DNA of 64,000 nt from Proteobacteria bacterium DTSAM18 (GTDB taxonomy: Bacteria > Myxococcota_A > UBA796 > GCA-2862545). The translations under genes and the position numbers were made by a program. The stretch is taken from the NCBI GenBank assembly GCA_028767165.1, contig JARACJ010000013.1, positions 107,045 through 171,044 on the forward strand, read 5' to 3'. This document shows positions 16,612 through 28,059 of the stretch, piece by piece. The notes under the pieces were generated by a model. The model made no database searches. It saw nothing but the letters and a program-made list of their open reading frames with translations, and was not told the DNA's origin. Each line of letters opens with the position of its first letter. Within the stretch, counting starts at the first letter, position 1.

Positions 16612-18063
16612 ATGCGACGCGCGACGATGGTGGGCCTGGGGCTGGCGATCCCGGTGGTGGTGATGCTGCTGGTGGTGGGCCGGAAGGCCCCGCCGGGGGC
16701 CTACGGGGATCCGGTCCGGCCCCATGGCCGTGCACAGCGGGCCCCGGTCAAGGAGGTCCCCACCGAGCCCCGGATCGTCGACCAGCAGGCGGTCGTGGAG
16801 GTCTCGGACGAGGCGCGGGCCCAGGCACTGGTCGAGGGGCCCGGCGTGGTCGCGCTGATCGTCACCGAGTCCACCCGTGCCGATCACCTCAGCGCCTGTG
16901 GCTACGGACGTCCCACCTCACCCGGGCTGGAGCGCCTCGTGGCGGAGGAGGGCCTGACGCTGCAGTGCGACGGCGTGAGCGTGTCCACGGGCGTCGTGCC
17001 CTCGATGGTGAGCCTGTTCTCCGGACGGCCGCCGCTGGCCCACGGAGTGGTGCTCGAGAACCAGGTGGTGCCGGGCGACACGCCCCTGCTGGCCGAGACC
17101 TTCCAGGCCCGCGGCTACCAGACCCTGTTCGTGAACGGGCACCCTGGCGTGCGTCAGGAGAGCGGCCTGTGGCGGGGCTTCGATCGGGTGGTGGCCGCGC
17201 CGCCCGCCCTGCAGCACGACCTGCGGGCTGACGGCACGGCGAAGGCGCTGCGGGAGCAGCTGGGGGAGGCCCGTCCGGACGCGCCCGTGTTCGTGGTGGT
17301 GCACCTGTTCGACGCCCACGATCCCTATCCGAAGGTGCCCCAGGGCGTGGACTGGGTGCCGCCGCAGTCCGGACTGGCACTCCACGGGGCCATGAACCCC
17401 TCCCGGCGCTTCGTCACGGGCAAGATGCCTCCCAAGGATCGCAAGGACTACCAGGCCCGCATGACCGACACCTACGACCACGCGCTGTCCATCCAGGATG
17501 CGAGCCTGGTGGCGGTGTGGGAAGCCCTGGAGGCCCTGCCCCAGGCCGAGCACGGGCTGCGGGTCGCGGTGGCGTCCACCCACGGCGAGCACGTGGGTGA
17601 CCACGGGGCCGTGCGGCACTTCGGCGCCCCCTGGCGGAGCGTGCTGCAGGTGCCGTTCGCGTTCCATGACTCGGAAGGAACGGTCGAGCTGCCGGCCCGG
17701 CTGCAGCAGCACCACGTCCACGACCTGCTCATCGACGGCGAGCTGCCGGGCGATCCCGGTCCTGTGGTCTCCGTGTCGCTGTCCATGGGCGGCAACGCGG
17801 GCCACACGATGGACGCGGTGGCCCTGCGCGACGGCACCCGCAAGCTCGTCTGGTTCGAGGGCGGCGTCCGGACGGTCGACCTGCAGGCCGACCCCTTCGA
17901 GCGGTCGCCGGTGAGCGACGTGACCAACGAGGACCGCAAGGCCCTCGAGCCGTTCGTGCTGCGGTTCCAGGCGGTGGCTGCCGAGGCCCGGAGCGGCGCG
18001 GAGCAGCTCGCGACGGGGCCGAAGCCCGGGAAGGGGCGAAAGGGCAAGCAGAAGCGGCCGTGA
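16612..18063 (+). CDS. Membrane-anchored sulfatase-like hydrolase (alkaline phosphatase superfamily)
   Basis: 483 residues. An N-terminal signal anchor follows MRRATM. The catalytic domain opens with ALIVTESTRADHLSACGYGR, the usual metal-binding strand of sulfatase-like enzymes with Asp replaced by Glu in TEST. STGVVPSM holds the nucleophile position, where relatives have Cys, Ser or Thr before PS. LFDAHDPY and STHGEHVGDHG carry the metal-binding His/Asp. Relatives include sulfatases and phosphoethanolamine transferases; the absence of CxPxR argues against a formylglycine sulfatase. The tail is Lys-rich. ATG at 16612 has GGGAGG 5 bases upstream; GTG at 16606 is the alternative. Divergent from the Hsp70 operon. 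Confidence 0.75.
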   Translation: MRRATMVGLGLAIPVVVMLLVVGRKAPPGAYGDPVRPHGRAQRAPVKEVPTEPRIVDQQAVVEVSDEARAQALVEGPGVVALIVTESTRADHLSACGYGRPTSPGLERLVAEEGLTLQCDGVSVSTGVVPSMVSLFSGRPPLAHGVVLENQVVPGDTPLLAETFQARGYQTLFVNGHPGVRQESGLWRGFDRVVAAPPALQHDLRADGTAKALREQLGEARPDAPVFVVVHLFDAHDPYPKVPQGVDWVPPQSGLALHGAMNPSRRFVTGKMPPKDRKDYQARMTDTYDHALSIQDASLVAVWEALEALPQAEHGLRVAVASTHGEHVGDHGAVRHFGAPWRSVLQVPFAFHDSEGTVELPARLQQHHVHDLLIDGELPGDPGPVVSVSLSMGGNAGHTMDAVALRDGTRKLVWFEGGVRTVDLQADPFERSPVSDVTNEDRKALEPFVLRFQAVAAEARSGAEQLATGPKPGKGRKGKQKRP

Positions 18064-18103
18064 GGTCACGTCTGGAGAGGATCCCCGTAGTGTTCCTTCC
18101 GTC

Positions 18104-18826
18104 CTAGAACTCGGCCCGGAACTTGTTGGGCGTCCGCACCTGGTGCTTCAGCCGGAGCATCGCCTGGTGCAGCGCCGCTTCCGACAGCGGCTTGTCCAGC
18201 ACCAGCTCCAGTCCCGTCGGCGCATCCGTGGGTCCGGTCAGGTGGGCGAGCCCTACCCAGGGCACCGGCCCGCAGGGGGCGTCGAGGGCCCGGCGGAGGT
18301 CGGCCAGGAGGCTCGACTCGGTGTCCGACAGTCCCGTCCAGTCCAGCATCATCAGCTCGACGGGGTGGTTGTGGGCGAACTGCAGCGCCTCGGCCACATG
18401 ACGGGTGCAGATGAGGTCGAAGCCGCAGCGGTCGAGGAGCCGGGCGGTGTGCCGGGTGGCGGTCGCGTCGGGATCGAGGAGCATCACGCGAACAGGCCCT
18501 CTGCGGGGGAGGGCCTTGTCGTTCATGGGCAGGTCGATGGCGGGGCCGGCCTTGCTGCGGGCGAGGGTGGCGTGGACCGCCAGCGCGAAGGAGGCCACGA
18601 GACAGCCGGACGTGGCGATGGCGAGGCTCGTCCAGCGGGCGTCGGTCCACAGGCCCATGGCGAGGCCGATCCAGCACACCATCATGGACCCGGACACCAC
18701 CTTGAGGATGGTGTCCGTCCGCTGCAGCGACCGCACGAGCAGCAGGAGTCCCACACCGAGCGCCGCCAGCAGGAAGCTGGTGAGCGCGGACGTCAGGGAC
18801 ATGGATGCCAGGCCTGAAAAGGGCAA
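18104..18826 (-). CDS. Membrane-tethered response-regulator receiver-like protein
   Basis: 240 residues. Three hydrophobic segments at about 10-31, 42-60 and 66-87 are followed by a receiver-like fold from about 110. The acidic pair is LLDPD (118/120), the phosphoacceptor position Asp162 in LMMLDWTG, the switch Thr197 in AHLTG, and the conserved Lys212 in LDKPL, so all key positions are kept. There is no output domain. The TTG start at 18826 has AAGGAGG 4 bases upstream; an internal ATG at 18802 is possible. It is downstream of the OmpA-like gene on the opposite side of a 71-base gap. A phosphate sink or membrane-localised signalling partner is possible. Confidence 0.7.
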   Translation of the reverse strand: MPFSGLASMSLTSALTSFLLAALGVGLLLLVRSLQRTDTILKVVSGSMMVCWIGLAMGLWTDARWTSLAIATSGCLVASFALAVHATLARSKAGPAIDLPMNDKALPRRGPVRVMLLDPDATATRHTARLLDRCGFDLICTRHVAEALQFAHNHPVELMMLDWTGLSDTESSLLADLRRALDAPCGPVPWVGLAHLTGPTDAPTGLELVLDKPLSEAALHQAMLRLKHQVRTPNKFRAEF

Positions 18827-18897
18827 CGCGCCTCCTTGGACCCAGGGAAACGGGCAAGGAGACGCGCGGGTGCAGTGGGAATGACCCTAGCGGGACA

Positions 18898-21363
<2,466 letters not shown>

Positions 21364-21510
21364 GGACGTCTCCGTTGCAGGGCAGGAGTTGGGGTCGTCT
21401 GCTGGCCTACCCTAGCGGAGTCGGTGACCGAGCGGAACACCGTGCGGCGCATCCCCAGCATGCAGGCGAAAGAATTTCCGTTCGTGCCGGGGGAGTCCTG
21501 GAGCCGGAGG

Positions 21511-23262
21511 CTATCGGTACATGGATTCGATCTGCTCGGCGAACTTGTCGAGAACCACGCGTCGCTTGAGCTTGAGCGTAGCCGTGAGCTCGCCTGTCTC
21601 CACGGAGAAGTGCTTGTCGAGTACGGTGAATTTCCGCACATGCTCCACCCGGGCGAACTGCGGGTTGACCTCGCTGTCGATGAAGGCCTGCAGCTCCTGC
21701 TCCACGGCCGCCATATCGGGCGAGGTGCCGTACTTCGCCTCGACGGCCTCGGTCTCGAGGGTGAGCAGCGCGGAGCAGAACTTGCGTTCGTCGCCGATCA
21801 GCATGGCCTGGGAGATCATCGGGTGGGCGGTGAGGGCCTCCTCGATGGGGCGGGGCGCGATGTTCTTGCCGCCGGCGGTGATGATGATCTCCTTCTTGCG
21901 GCCGACGATGTACACGAAGCCGTCTTCGTCGATGCGACCGAGGTCGCCGGTGAGGAGCCACTCGCCGTCCATGGTCTCCGCGGTGGCGTCCGGGCGGTTG
22001 AGGTAGCCCTGGAACACGTGGGGGCCGCGCACGATGAGCTCGCCGTCGTCGGCCAGCTTGACCTCGCAGCCGGGCATGGCCTTGCCCACGCTGCCGATGC
22101 GGGTGTCGCCGGGCTTGTTGAAGGTGGTGGGGCCGCAGTCCTCGGACTGGCCGTAGGCCTCGTGGATGGGGAAGCCCAGGCCCGCGAAGAACTCGAGCAC
22201 CTTGGCCGAGACGGGCGCGGCACCGCTGATCCCGCCGCGGGCGGCGTCGAAGCCCAGGGCGGCGCGGGCCTTGGACAGGACGACCTTGTCGGCGAGCTTG
22301 AACATCAGGGCGTCGAGGCCGCCGAGCTGGCGGCCCTGGTGGGCGGCGTGGATGTGCTTGCGCCCCTGGGCGAAGGCCCAGCTGGCGAGGGCCTGCCGGA
22401 CGGGCGGCGCGGCCGAGAGCTTGGCGGAGACGCCCTCGTAGACCTTCTCCCACACCCGGGGCACGCCGAAGATCCAGGTGGGACGGACCTCCTTGAAGTC
22501 CTCCAGCAGGTGCTCCATGCCGCGGGAGTAGTAGATCTGGTGCCCGCTCGCGAGGGGACCGTGGATGGTGAACAGCTGCTCCACCACGTGGGAGAGCGGC
22601 AGGTAGGACACGATGCGATCGGGCTGGCGGACGCCGGCCAGCGCGACCACGGTGTCGACCGTCCAGATGAGGTTGTCGTGGCTGAGCATCACGGCCTTGG
22701 GGTTGCCCGTGGTGCCGGAGGTGTAGATGAGGCTGGCGATGTCGCCACCGGTGAGGGCGGCGACCCGCGCCACCCGCTCGGCCTCGTGGTCGTCGGTGGC
22801 CTTCTGCATGAACGCGCGCCAGGAGAGCACGCCCTCGGGGACCTCCTCCTGCAGCAGCACGATGTGCTCGAGCGCCGGCATCCGGCCCGCGGCCTTCTGC
22901 TCCTGGACCTTGCGCAGCTGATCGCTGGTCTCGACGAAGATGACCGGCGCCTTGCAGTCCTCGGCGATGAAGGAGATCTCCGGGCCCGAGCTGGTCTGGT
23001 AGATGCCCGTGGCGGCGCAGCCGGCCTGCAGCGCGCCGAGGAAGGCGATGGACCACTCGGGACGGTTGTTGGAGAGGATGCACACATAGCTGCCCGGCTT
23101 CAGCCCGAGCGCGATGAACGCACGACCGGCGGCGCGGGTCTGGCCCTGGTAGGTCTGCCAGCTCGTGGGGCCCCAGGAGCCGGTGGCAGAACGGACGTAG
23201 TAGGCCGCCTTGTTGCCGAGCTGGTCGGTACGCGCATCGAGTTGGGAGATCAAGGTGGTCAT
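21511..23262 (-). CDS. Long-chain acyl-CoA synthetase (AMP-forming)
   Basis: 583 residues of the ANL superfamily, activating fatty acids to acyl-CoA through an acyl-adenylate. The AMP-binding motif YTSGTTGNPK lies near 190-199. EAYGQSEDCGP near 373 replaces the usual YGxTE block, and TGDLGRIDEDGFVYIVGRKKEII (in part) marks the hinge between domains. TGELTATLKLKRR near the C-terminus carries the catalytic-region Lys of the family. The arrangement resembles FadD15-type and eukaryotic bubblegum acyl-CoA synthetases. Start ATG at 23262. It is divergent from nhaC, and its 3' end faces the OmpA gene's upstream region after 147 bases. Confidence 0.92.
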   Translation of the reverse strand: MTTLISQLDARTDQLGNKAAYYVRSATGSWGPTSWQTYQGQTRAAGRAFIALGLKPGSYVCILSNNRPEWSIAFLGALQAGCAATGIYQTSSGPEISFIAEDCKAPVIFVETSDQLRKVQEQKAAGRMPALEHIVLLQEEVPEGVLSWRAFMQKATDDHEAERVARVAALTGGDIASLIYTSGTTGNPKAVMLSHDNLIWTVDTVVALAGVRQPDRIVSYLPLSHVVEQLFTIHGPLASGHQIYYSRGMEHLLEDFKEVRPTWIFGVPRVWEKVYEGVSAKLSAAPPVRQALASWAFAQGRKHIHAAHQGRQLGGLDALMFKLADKVVLSKARAALGFDAARGGISGAAPVSAKVLEFFAGLGFPIHEAYGQSEDCGPTTFNKPGDTRIGSVGKAMPGCEVKLADDGELIVRGPHVFQGYLNRPDATAETMDGEWLLTGDLGRIDEDGFVYIVGRKKEIIITAGGKNIAPRPIEEALTAHPMISQAMLIGDERKFCSALLTLETEAVEAKYGTSPDMAAVEQELQAFIDSEVNPQFARVEHVRKFTVLDKHFSVETGELTATLKLKRRVVLDKFAEQIESMYR

Positions 23263-23339
23263 GCATCCTCCGATGGTGTGCAGACGGGGTCGAGCGGCAG
23301 GGCGCGTTCCCCGACGGGGCCAGACGGCGTCGTGACTGG

Positions 23340-23345
23340 TACAGT
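23340..23345 (+). promoter_or_regulatory. Possible extended -10 promoter element of nhaC-like gene
   Basis: TGG followed by TACAGT gives an extended -10 pattern (TGnTACAGT) 32 bases before the ATG. No good -35 hexamer is seen, which is acceptable for extended -10 promoters. Prediction only. Confidence 0.3.
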
Positions 23346-23377
23346 ATCCCACGTGCCGTCGGATCAGGAGTGGATGC

Positions 23378-24928
23378 ATGGATGGATGGGGGGCGCTGAC
23401 GCTGCTGGCGCCGGCGATCGCGATTGGGACCGCCTGGAAGACCAAGCGAGTCATGTTGTCACTGAGCATGGGGATCGTGGTCGGCATGGTCGTCGCGGTG
23501 GCCCTCGGCGCGGGCGGATCGGTCGAGGTGGTGTCCATCGTGGCGAGGGACACCATCTGGAGCATCGACCACATCACCATCACCGTGTTCAGCATGTTCG
23601 TGGCAGGCATGGTGGGTGTGCTCGACCACACCGGCATGATGGCCGACATGGTCAAGGGCCTCGACCGCTGGGTGAAGACCCCCCGAGCGGCCATGGTGGC
23701 GTCCTGGTGTGCGGGCTGGGGCATCTTCTTCGACGACTACGCCAACTGCATGGTGGTCGGCAGCGCCATGGGCCCCGTGTGCGACGAGCACAAGGTCTCC
23801 AGGGCCAAGCTGGCCTACATCGTCGACTCCACGGCGGCACCCATCGCGTCGCTCACGCTGATCAGCACCTGGGTGGGCTACGAGATCGACGTGCTCAACA
23901 AGGCGCTGGAGACGGTCGACCGGGCAGGGGAGGGCTTCGAGATCTTCCTGTCGGCCATTCCCTACCGGTTCTACGGCTGGCTGGCGCTCATCCTCGCCCT
24001 CATGGTGGCCACGAGCGGCCGCGACTTCGGGCCCATGCTCCGGGAGGAGTCGCTGGCCCGTCACGGTCCCGACCCCAAGGTCACCGAACACGCCGCCACC
24101 GGAAAGGCCTGGCGCGCCCTGATCCCGGTGCTGGCCCTCATCCTCGTGACCTTCGGCAGCATGTACGCCCAGGGCATCCGGGAGAACGCCGGCGCCGACG
24201 TGCCCCTGTGGCAGATCATCGGGGCCGCCAACCCGTTCAGCTCCATGCTCAACGGTTCCATCGTGGGGCTCACCCTGGCGCTCGTGATGGGGGCGGCCAG
24301 TGGAAGCCGGGCCGAGGCGATGAGCGGCATGCTCGACGGCTTCAAGAAGCTCCTGCCGGCCATGGCGGTGCTGTACCTGGCCTGGGCCCTCGGGAGCGCC
24401 ATCACGCTGTCGGGCGCCCAGGAGTACCTCACGGGGCTCCTCGGGGGCTGGTTCCCCGGGTGGGCGCTCCCCCTGGTCACCTTCTGTGCGGCCGCCATCA
24501 CGGCCTTCTCCACCGGCACCTCGTTCGCCACCATGGGCATCCTCATCCCCCTGGTGGTGCCCCTCGGCGTCACCCTGGTGCCCGAGCACGTGGAGTTCCT
24601 CCTGCCGGCCACCGTCGGCGCGGTGCTGGCCGGGGCCATCTGGGGCGATCATGCGTCGCCCATCAGCGACACCACCGTGCTGTCGGCCACCGGCGCCCGG
24701 GTCGATCTGGTCACCCACGTGGAGACCCAGCTGCCCTACGCGATGCTCGCGGGCGTCACGGCGGCGCTCATCGGCTACCTGCCGGCGGGCTTCGGGTTCC
24801 GGCCGTTCCTCTCGATCGGCATCGGTGTGGTCGTCATGGGCGCCGTGCTCCTGTGGCGGGGCAAGCACCCGGAGGATGTGGTGATGGCGGAGGGGGCGTC
24901 GTCAGCGCCTTCTGCGAGGGAATTCTAG
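23378..24928 (+). CDS. Na+/H+ antiporter, NhaC family
   Basis: 516 residues with about 11-12 hydrophobic segments from the first residues (ALTLLAPAIAIG). FFDDYANCMVVGSAMGP near 117-133 is the conserved acidic motif of the NhaC/tetracycline-resistance-like transporters, and DSTAAPIASLTLISTWVG follows. A second half contains TGTSFATMGILIPL and WGDHASPISDTTVLSATGA, the pseudo-repeated pore motifs. This belongs to the large NhaC group, which exchanges Na+ for protons or amines. ATG has TCAGGAG upstream. It is divergent from the acyl-CoA synthetase, followed by the long repeat-bearing region, and faces the alanine symporter. Confidence 0.9.
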   Translation: MDGWGALTLLAPAIAIGTAWKTKRVMLSLSMGIVVGMVVAVALGAGGSVEVVSIVARDTIWSIDHITITVFSMFVAGMVGVLDHTGMMADMVKGLDRWVKTPRAAMVASWCAGWGIFFDDYANCMVVGSAMGPVCDEHKVSRAKLAYIVDSTAAPIASLTLISTWVGYEIDVLNKALETVDRAGEGFEIFLSAIPYRFYGWLALILALMVATSGRDFGPMLREESLARHGPDPKVTEHAATGKAWRALIPVLALILVTFGSMYAQGIRENAGADVPLWQIIGAANPFSSMLNGSIVGLTLALVMGAASGSRAEAMSGMLDGFKKLLPAMAVLYLAWALGSAITLSGAQEYLTGLLGGWFPGWALPLVTFCAAAITAFSTGTSFATMGILIPLVVPLGVTLVPEHVEFLLPATVGAVLAGAIWGDHASPISDTTVLSATGARVDLVTHVETQLPYAMLAGVTAALIGYLPAGFGFRPFLSIGIGVVVMGAVLLWRGKHPEDVVMAEGASSAPSAREF

Positions 24929-25538
24929 GAGGGGGCCATGTTTCGCCCGGGATCGTAGGGGCGGGCCTTGGTCCGCCCGCCGACCCGGCACATGGTCGTT
25001 GGCGCGCACACGGGCGGACCAAGGCCCGCCCCTACGTTGCAATGCCCCAGGGGAAGGCAACGGGGTCGGGCGAGGCGAGCAGCCTCCCGGGGACGCGGGG
25101 CCCCGGCGCCCCAAGGGGCGCCCGTACGTCCAACGCCCCAAGGAACGCCGACGGGGTCGGACGAGGCGAGCGGCCTCCCGGGGACGCGGGGCCCCGGCGC
25201 GCCAAGGGGCGCCCGTGCGTCCAACGTCAACCCGAGGGGGCGCTGGGGGCCGGCGAGGCGAGGAGCGACGCGACGAAGCATCGGGGGTGCCCAGGGCCCG
25301 CGAGCGTCCCGCCCCGACAAACGACCTTCCGAAGGCCACCCAGGCCGCAAGGCCGCGAAGGCCATCCCAGGGAGCCTCTTCAGCCGCACACCCGAGGGAT
25401 GCGGCGTCCCGTCACGGCCTGGGCGAGGAGCAAACGAAAGGCCGCACTTGTGTGCGGCCCGAGTGAAGCGACGAAGAACAGGCTGTGGCGGGTCGTCGCA
25501 GCCCGTCTACGCCGGCGCGATTCCGCCGTTCAAGGGCC
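24929..25538 (+). repeat. Intergenic repeat element, copy A (convergent gene ends)
   Basis: A 610-base gap without a gene between convergent transporters. In order: a 26-bp inverted repeat (24954-25036), two tandem 90-91-base units (25031-25120 and 25121-25211) with ccccag/ccccaag and cggggtcgg, an ggagcgacgcgacgaag block near 25262, aggccgcaaggccgcgaa (25342-25360 region), cagccgcacacccgaggg (25381-25398) and a 63-base block with the hairpin ggccgcac / gtgcggcc (25440-25459) followed by gcgacgaag. The same parts in the same order occur in copy B at 11.84-12.27 kb. It follows the nhaC-like gene on its own strand. Confidence 0.75.
24954..25036. repeat. 26-bp perfect inverted repeat
   Basis: Arms 24954-24979 and 25011-25036 are exact reverse complements (begin cgtaggggcgggcc), 31 bases apart, beginning 25 bases after the nhaC-like stop. 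Could be a terminator or the ends of a small non-autonomous element. No transposase nearby. Confidence 0.85.
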
Positions 25539-25553
25539 TCAAGGGCCCTTGAA
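25529..25553. terminator. Hairpin over the stop codon of the alanine symporter gene
   Basis: 10-bp perfect stem ttcaagggcc / ggcccttgaa with a 5-base loop, overlapping the last codons of the minus-strand symporter gene. It may end transcription from both convergent genes. Confidence 0.5.
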
Positions 25554-27050
25554 CGTCGGAAACGCGCCGGCTTTCAACTTCGCCATGTATTCGTCGAGCC
25601 CCTGGCGGACCTGCGAGGAGAGCATCAGGCAGCCGAGGATGTTCGGCACGGCCATGCCGAGGATCATCATGTCGGAGAACTCGATGACGTTGCTGACGTG
25701 CAGGATGGGGCCGAAGAACGCGACGATGACGAACAGGATCTTGTAGGGCATGCGCGCGCCGTCGCCGAAGAGGAACACCGCGGACTGCTCGCCGTAGTAG
25801 GACCAGGAGATCATGGTCGAGAAGGCGAAGAGCACCACCGCGATGGCGAGGACGTAGGGGAACCAGGGGATGACCGTGGCGAAGGCCTCGGCCGTGAGCA
25901 CCACGCCGTCGCTGGCGTCGGGCACGGCGTACACGCCGCTGATGACCACCACGAGGCCGGTCATGGTGCAGACCACGATGGTGTCGACGAAGGGCTCGAG
26001 CAGGGCGACGATGCCCTCGCGGACGGGCTCGGTGGTGGAGGCGGCCGAGTGGGCGATGGAGGCGGAGCCGACGCCGGCCTCGTTGGAGAAGGCCGCCCGG
26101 CGGAAGCCCATGATGATGACGCCGAGAGCGCCACCGCCCACCGCGCGGCCGGTGAAGGCCTCGGTGAACATGGTGCCGAAGGCGCTGGGGATCTGGCCGG
26201 CGTTGGCGACGATGACGAACAGCGCGGCGATGACGTACACCACGCACATCAGGGGCACCAGGAAGCCGGCAGCGGCGCCGATGCGCTTGATGCCGCCGAT
26301 GATGACCAGGGCGACGGCCGCCGCGATGACGATGCCGTACACCACCGCCGAGTCCTCGAGAGAGGGCGCCACGTAGGCGAGCGCGGCGAAGGACTGGTTG
26401 CCCTGGAACATGTTGCCGCCGCCGAAGCTGCCGCCGATGCACATGACGGCGAACAGGACGCCGAGGAACCGGCCGAGCTTCGCCTTGCCGAGGCCGGCGA
26501 TACCCCGGGAGAGGTACCACATCGGGCCACCGTCGATGTGGCCGTCGGGGCCGACCGTACGGTACATCTGGCCGAGACTGACCTCCGTGAACTTGGAGGA
26601 CATGCCCAGGAAGCCCGCGACCACCATCCACACGACGGCGCCCGGGCCGCCCATGGACACGGCGATGGCGACGCCGGCGATGTTGCCGAGGCCGACGGTG
26701 GCCGACAGGGCCGAGGCGAGGGCCTGGAAGTGGCTGATCTCACCGGGGGCGTTGGGGTCGGTGTAGTCGCCCTTCGTGACGCTGATGGCGTGGCGGAACG
26801 CGCGGACGTTGATGAATTGCATGCGCAGGGTGAAGAACACCGCGCCGAGCACCAACCAGGCGACCACGAACGGGATCTCGTGCTGACCCGGCATCAGATC
26901 GAAGAACAACACCGCTGACAGGGGCTCCACGAGCCACTTTCCGAAGGCCTCGTCGACCGCCTGGAGCACGCCTCCCTCCTGCGCGAGCGCAGGGCTGGCG
27001 ACCATCAAGGACGCCATGCAGGTGGCCAGGAACTGTTGCATTCGACTCAT
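25539..27050 (-). CDS. Sodium:alanine symporter family protein (AGCS)
   Basis: 503 residues with about 11 membrane segments. It begins with a signal-like stretch (MASLMVASPALAQ) as in several AGCS members. FINVRAFRHAI, SALSATVGLGNIAGVAIA (sodium and substrate site region), GGPMWYLSRG, GFRRAAFSNEAGVGSASIAH and the SYYGEQS motif near the C-terminus are family hallmarks. It imports alanine or glycine with Na+. ATG at 27050 has GGAGG at 6 bases. It lies 76 bases downstream of era on the same strand, so part of its transcription may come from the mnmA-era operon. The gap is too short for the glycine riboswitch often found before this family. Confidence 0.93.
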   Translation of the reverse strand: MSRMQQFLATCMASLMVASPALAQEGGVLQAVDEAFGKWLVEPLSAVLFFDLMPGQHEIPFVVAWLVLGAVFFTLRMQFINVRAFRHAISVTKGDYTDPNAPGEISHFQALASALSATVGLGNIAGVAIAVSMGGPGAVVWMVVAGFLGMSSKFTEVSLGQMYRTVGPDGHIDGGPMWYLSRGIAGLGKAKLGRFLGVLFAVMCIGGSFGGGNMFQGNQSFAALAYVAPSLEDSAVVYGIVIAAAVALVIIGGIKRIGAAAGFLVPLMCVVYVIAALFVIVANAGQIPSAFGTMFTEAFTGRAVGGGALGVIIMGFRRAAFSNEAGVGSASIAHSAASTTEPVREGIVALLEPFVDTIVVCTMTGLVVVISGVYAVPDASDGVVLTAEAFATVIPWFPYVLAIAVVLFAFSTMISWSYYGEQSAVFLFGDGARMPYKILFVIVAFFGPILHVSNVIEFSDMMILGMAVPNILGCLMLSSQVRQGLDEYMAKLKAGAFPTFKGP

Positions 27051-27126
27051 CTCATCCTCCGTAGGTGCGCAAGGTGTACCACCCACGGCGATGAAAATCA
27101 GCCGGTATGTCGCGAACAGGTACCGT

Positions 27127-28059
27127 TCAGCGCTCGAATCCGACCTTGCGAAGACCGGATCTGCTCTTCGTCCATCCGGGTTCGACCTTCACGAAGACCT
27201 CGAGGAACACCTTGCAGTCCAGCAGCTGCTCCATCTCCTCGCGGGCGGCGCTGGCGATGCGCTTGATCATCTCGCCGCCGCGCCCGATGACGATGCGCTT
27301 CTGCTGGGGCCGCTCCACGACGACCGTCATGTAGATCTTCACGAGGCCCCGGCTGTCGCGCTCCTCCTCGTCGAACTTCTCGACCTCGACGAAGGTGCTG
27401 TAGGGGATCTCCTGCTTGGTGAAGGCGAAGACCTTCTCCCGCAGCAGCTCGGAGCACATGAAGCGCTCGGACCGGTCGGTCCAGTAGTCCGGCGGGAACA
27501 GGTGGGGAGAGGCGGGGAGCTCGCCTGCGATGAGCTTCATGAGCTCGGGCACGCCGTCGCCCTCGGTGGCGCTGATGGGCAGGATGGCCTTCAGCTCGGT
27601 GGCCTTGGAGAAGGCGTCGATCAGGGGCAGCAGGTTCTGGGGCGGGATCTTGTCGATCTTGTTGGCCAGCATCACGACCTTGCCGCCGCTCGCTTCGAGC
27701 ATGTCGATGATCATCTGGGTGCCCTCGTCGATCAGGGGCTCGCCGCGCTTCATGCGGGCGTTCATGAGCGCCATGTCTTCGAGCCAGCAGATGAGATCGA
27801 CCTCGGCGAGGGTCTCCTGGGCGCGGCTGACCATGACCTTGTTCAGCTCGGTCCAGGCCTCGTGGATGCCGGGGGTGTCGACGAACACGACCTGCATCTG
27901 CTCGTCCGTGTGGACGCCCTGGATGCGGTCGCGGGTGGTCTGGGGCTTGGACGAGGTGATCGCCAGCTTGGTGCCCAGCAGGCGGTTCATCAGGGTGGAC
28001 TTGCCCGCGCTGGGGCGTCCGACGAGGGCCACGTAGCCGGCCTTGAATTCGTTGCTCAT
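27127..28059 (-). CDS. era: GTPase Era
   Basis: 310 residues, normal length. The GTPase domain has G1 GRPSAGKST (14-22), TTR switch I, DTPG (G3) and NKID (G4). The C-terminal KH domain has RIVIGRGGEMIKRI, which binds the 3' end of 16S rRNA during 30S maturation. SAG replaces the common NVG in G1. ATGA overlap with the upstream radical SAM gene. It ends the mnmA-rnc-rSAM-era run; rnc-era pairing is widely conserved. Confidence 0.97.
   Translation of the reverse strand: MSNEFKAGYVALVGRPSAGKSTLMNRLLGTKLAITSSKPQTTRDRIQGVHTDEQMQVVFVDTPGIHEAWTELNKVMVSRAQETLAEVDLICWLEDMALMNARMKRGEPLIDEGTQMIIDMLEASGGKVVMLANKIDKIPPQNLLPLIDAFSKATELKAILPISATEGDGVPELMKLIAGELPASPHLFPPDYWTDRSERFMCSELLREKVFAFTKQEIPYSTFVEVEKFDEEERDSRGLVKIYMTVVVERPQQKRIVIGRGGEMIKRIASAAREEMEQLLDCKVFLEVFVKVEPGWTKSRSGLRKVGFER

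Noticed and set aside
25031..25211. CRISPR array in the 90-base tandem units
   Set aside because: Units are adjacent and similar over their whole length, with no variable spacers and no cas genes nearby.
24929..25538. Insertion sequence in the repeat region
   Set aside because: Inverted repeats are present, but no transposase reading frame with motifs exists, and the parts match another intergenic region rather than an IS.
27051..27126. Glycine riboswitch before the sodium:alanine symporter
   Set aside because: Only 76 bases separate it from era, too short for the aptamer, and no conserved glycine-aptamer motifs were seen.
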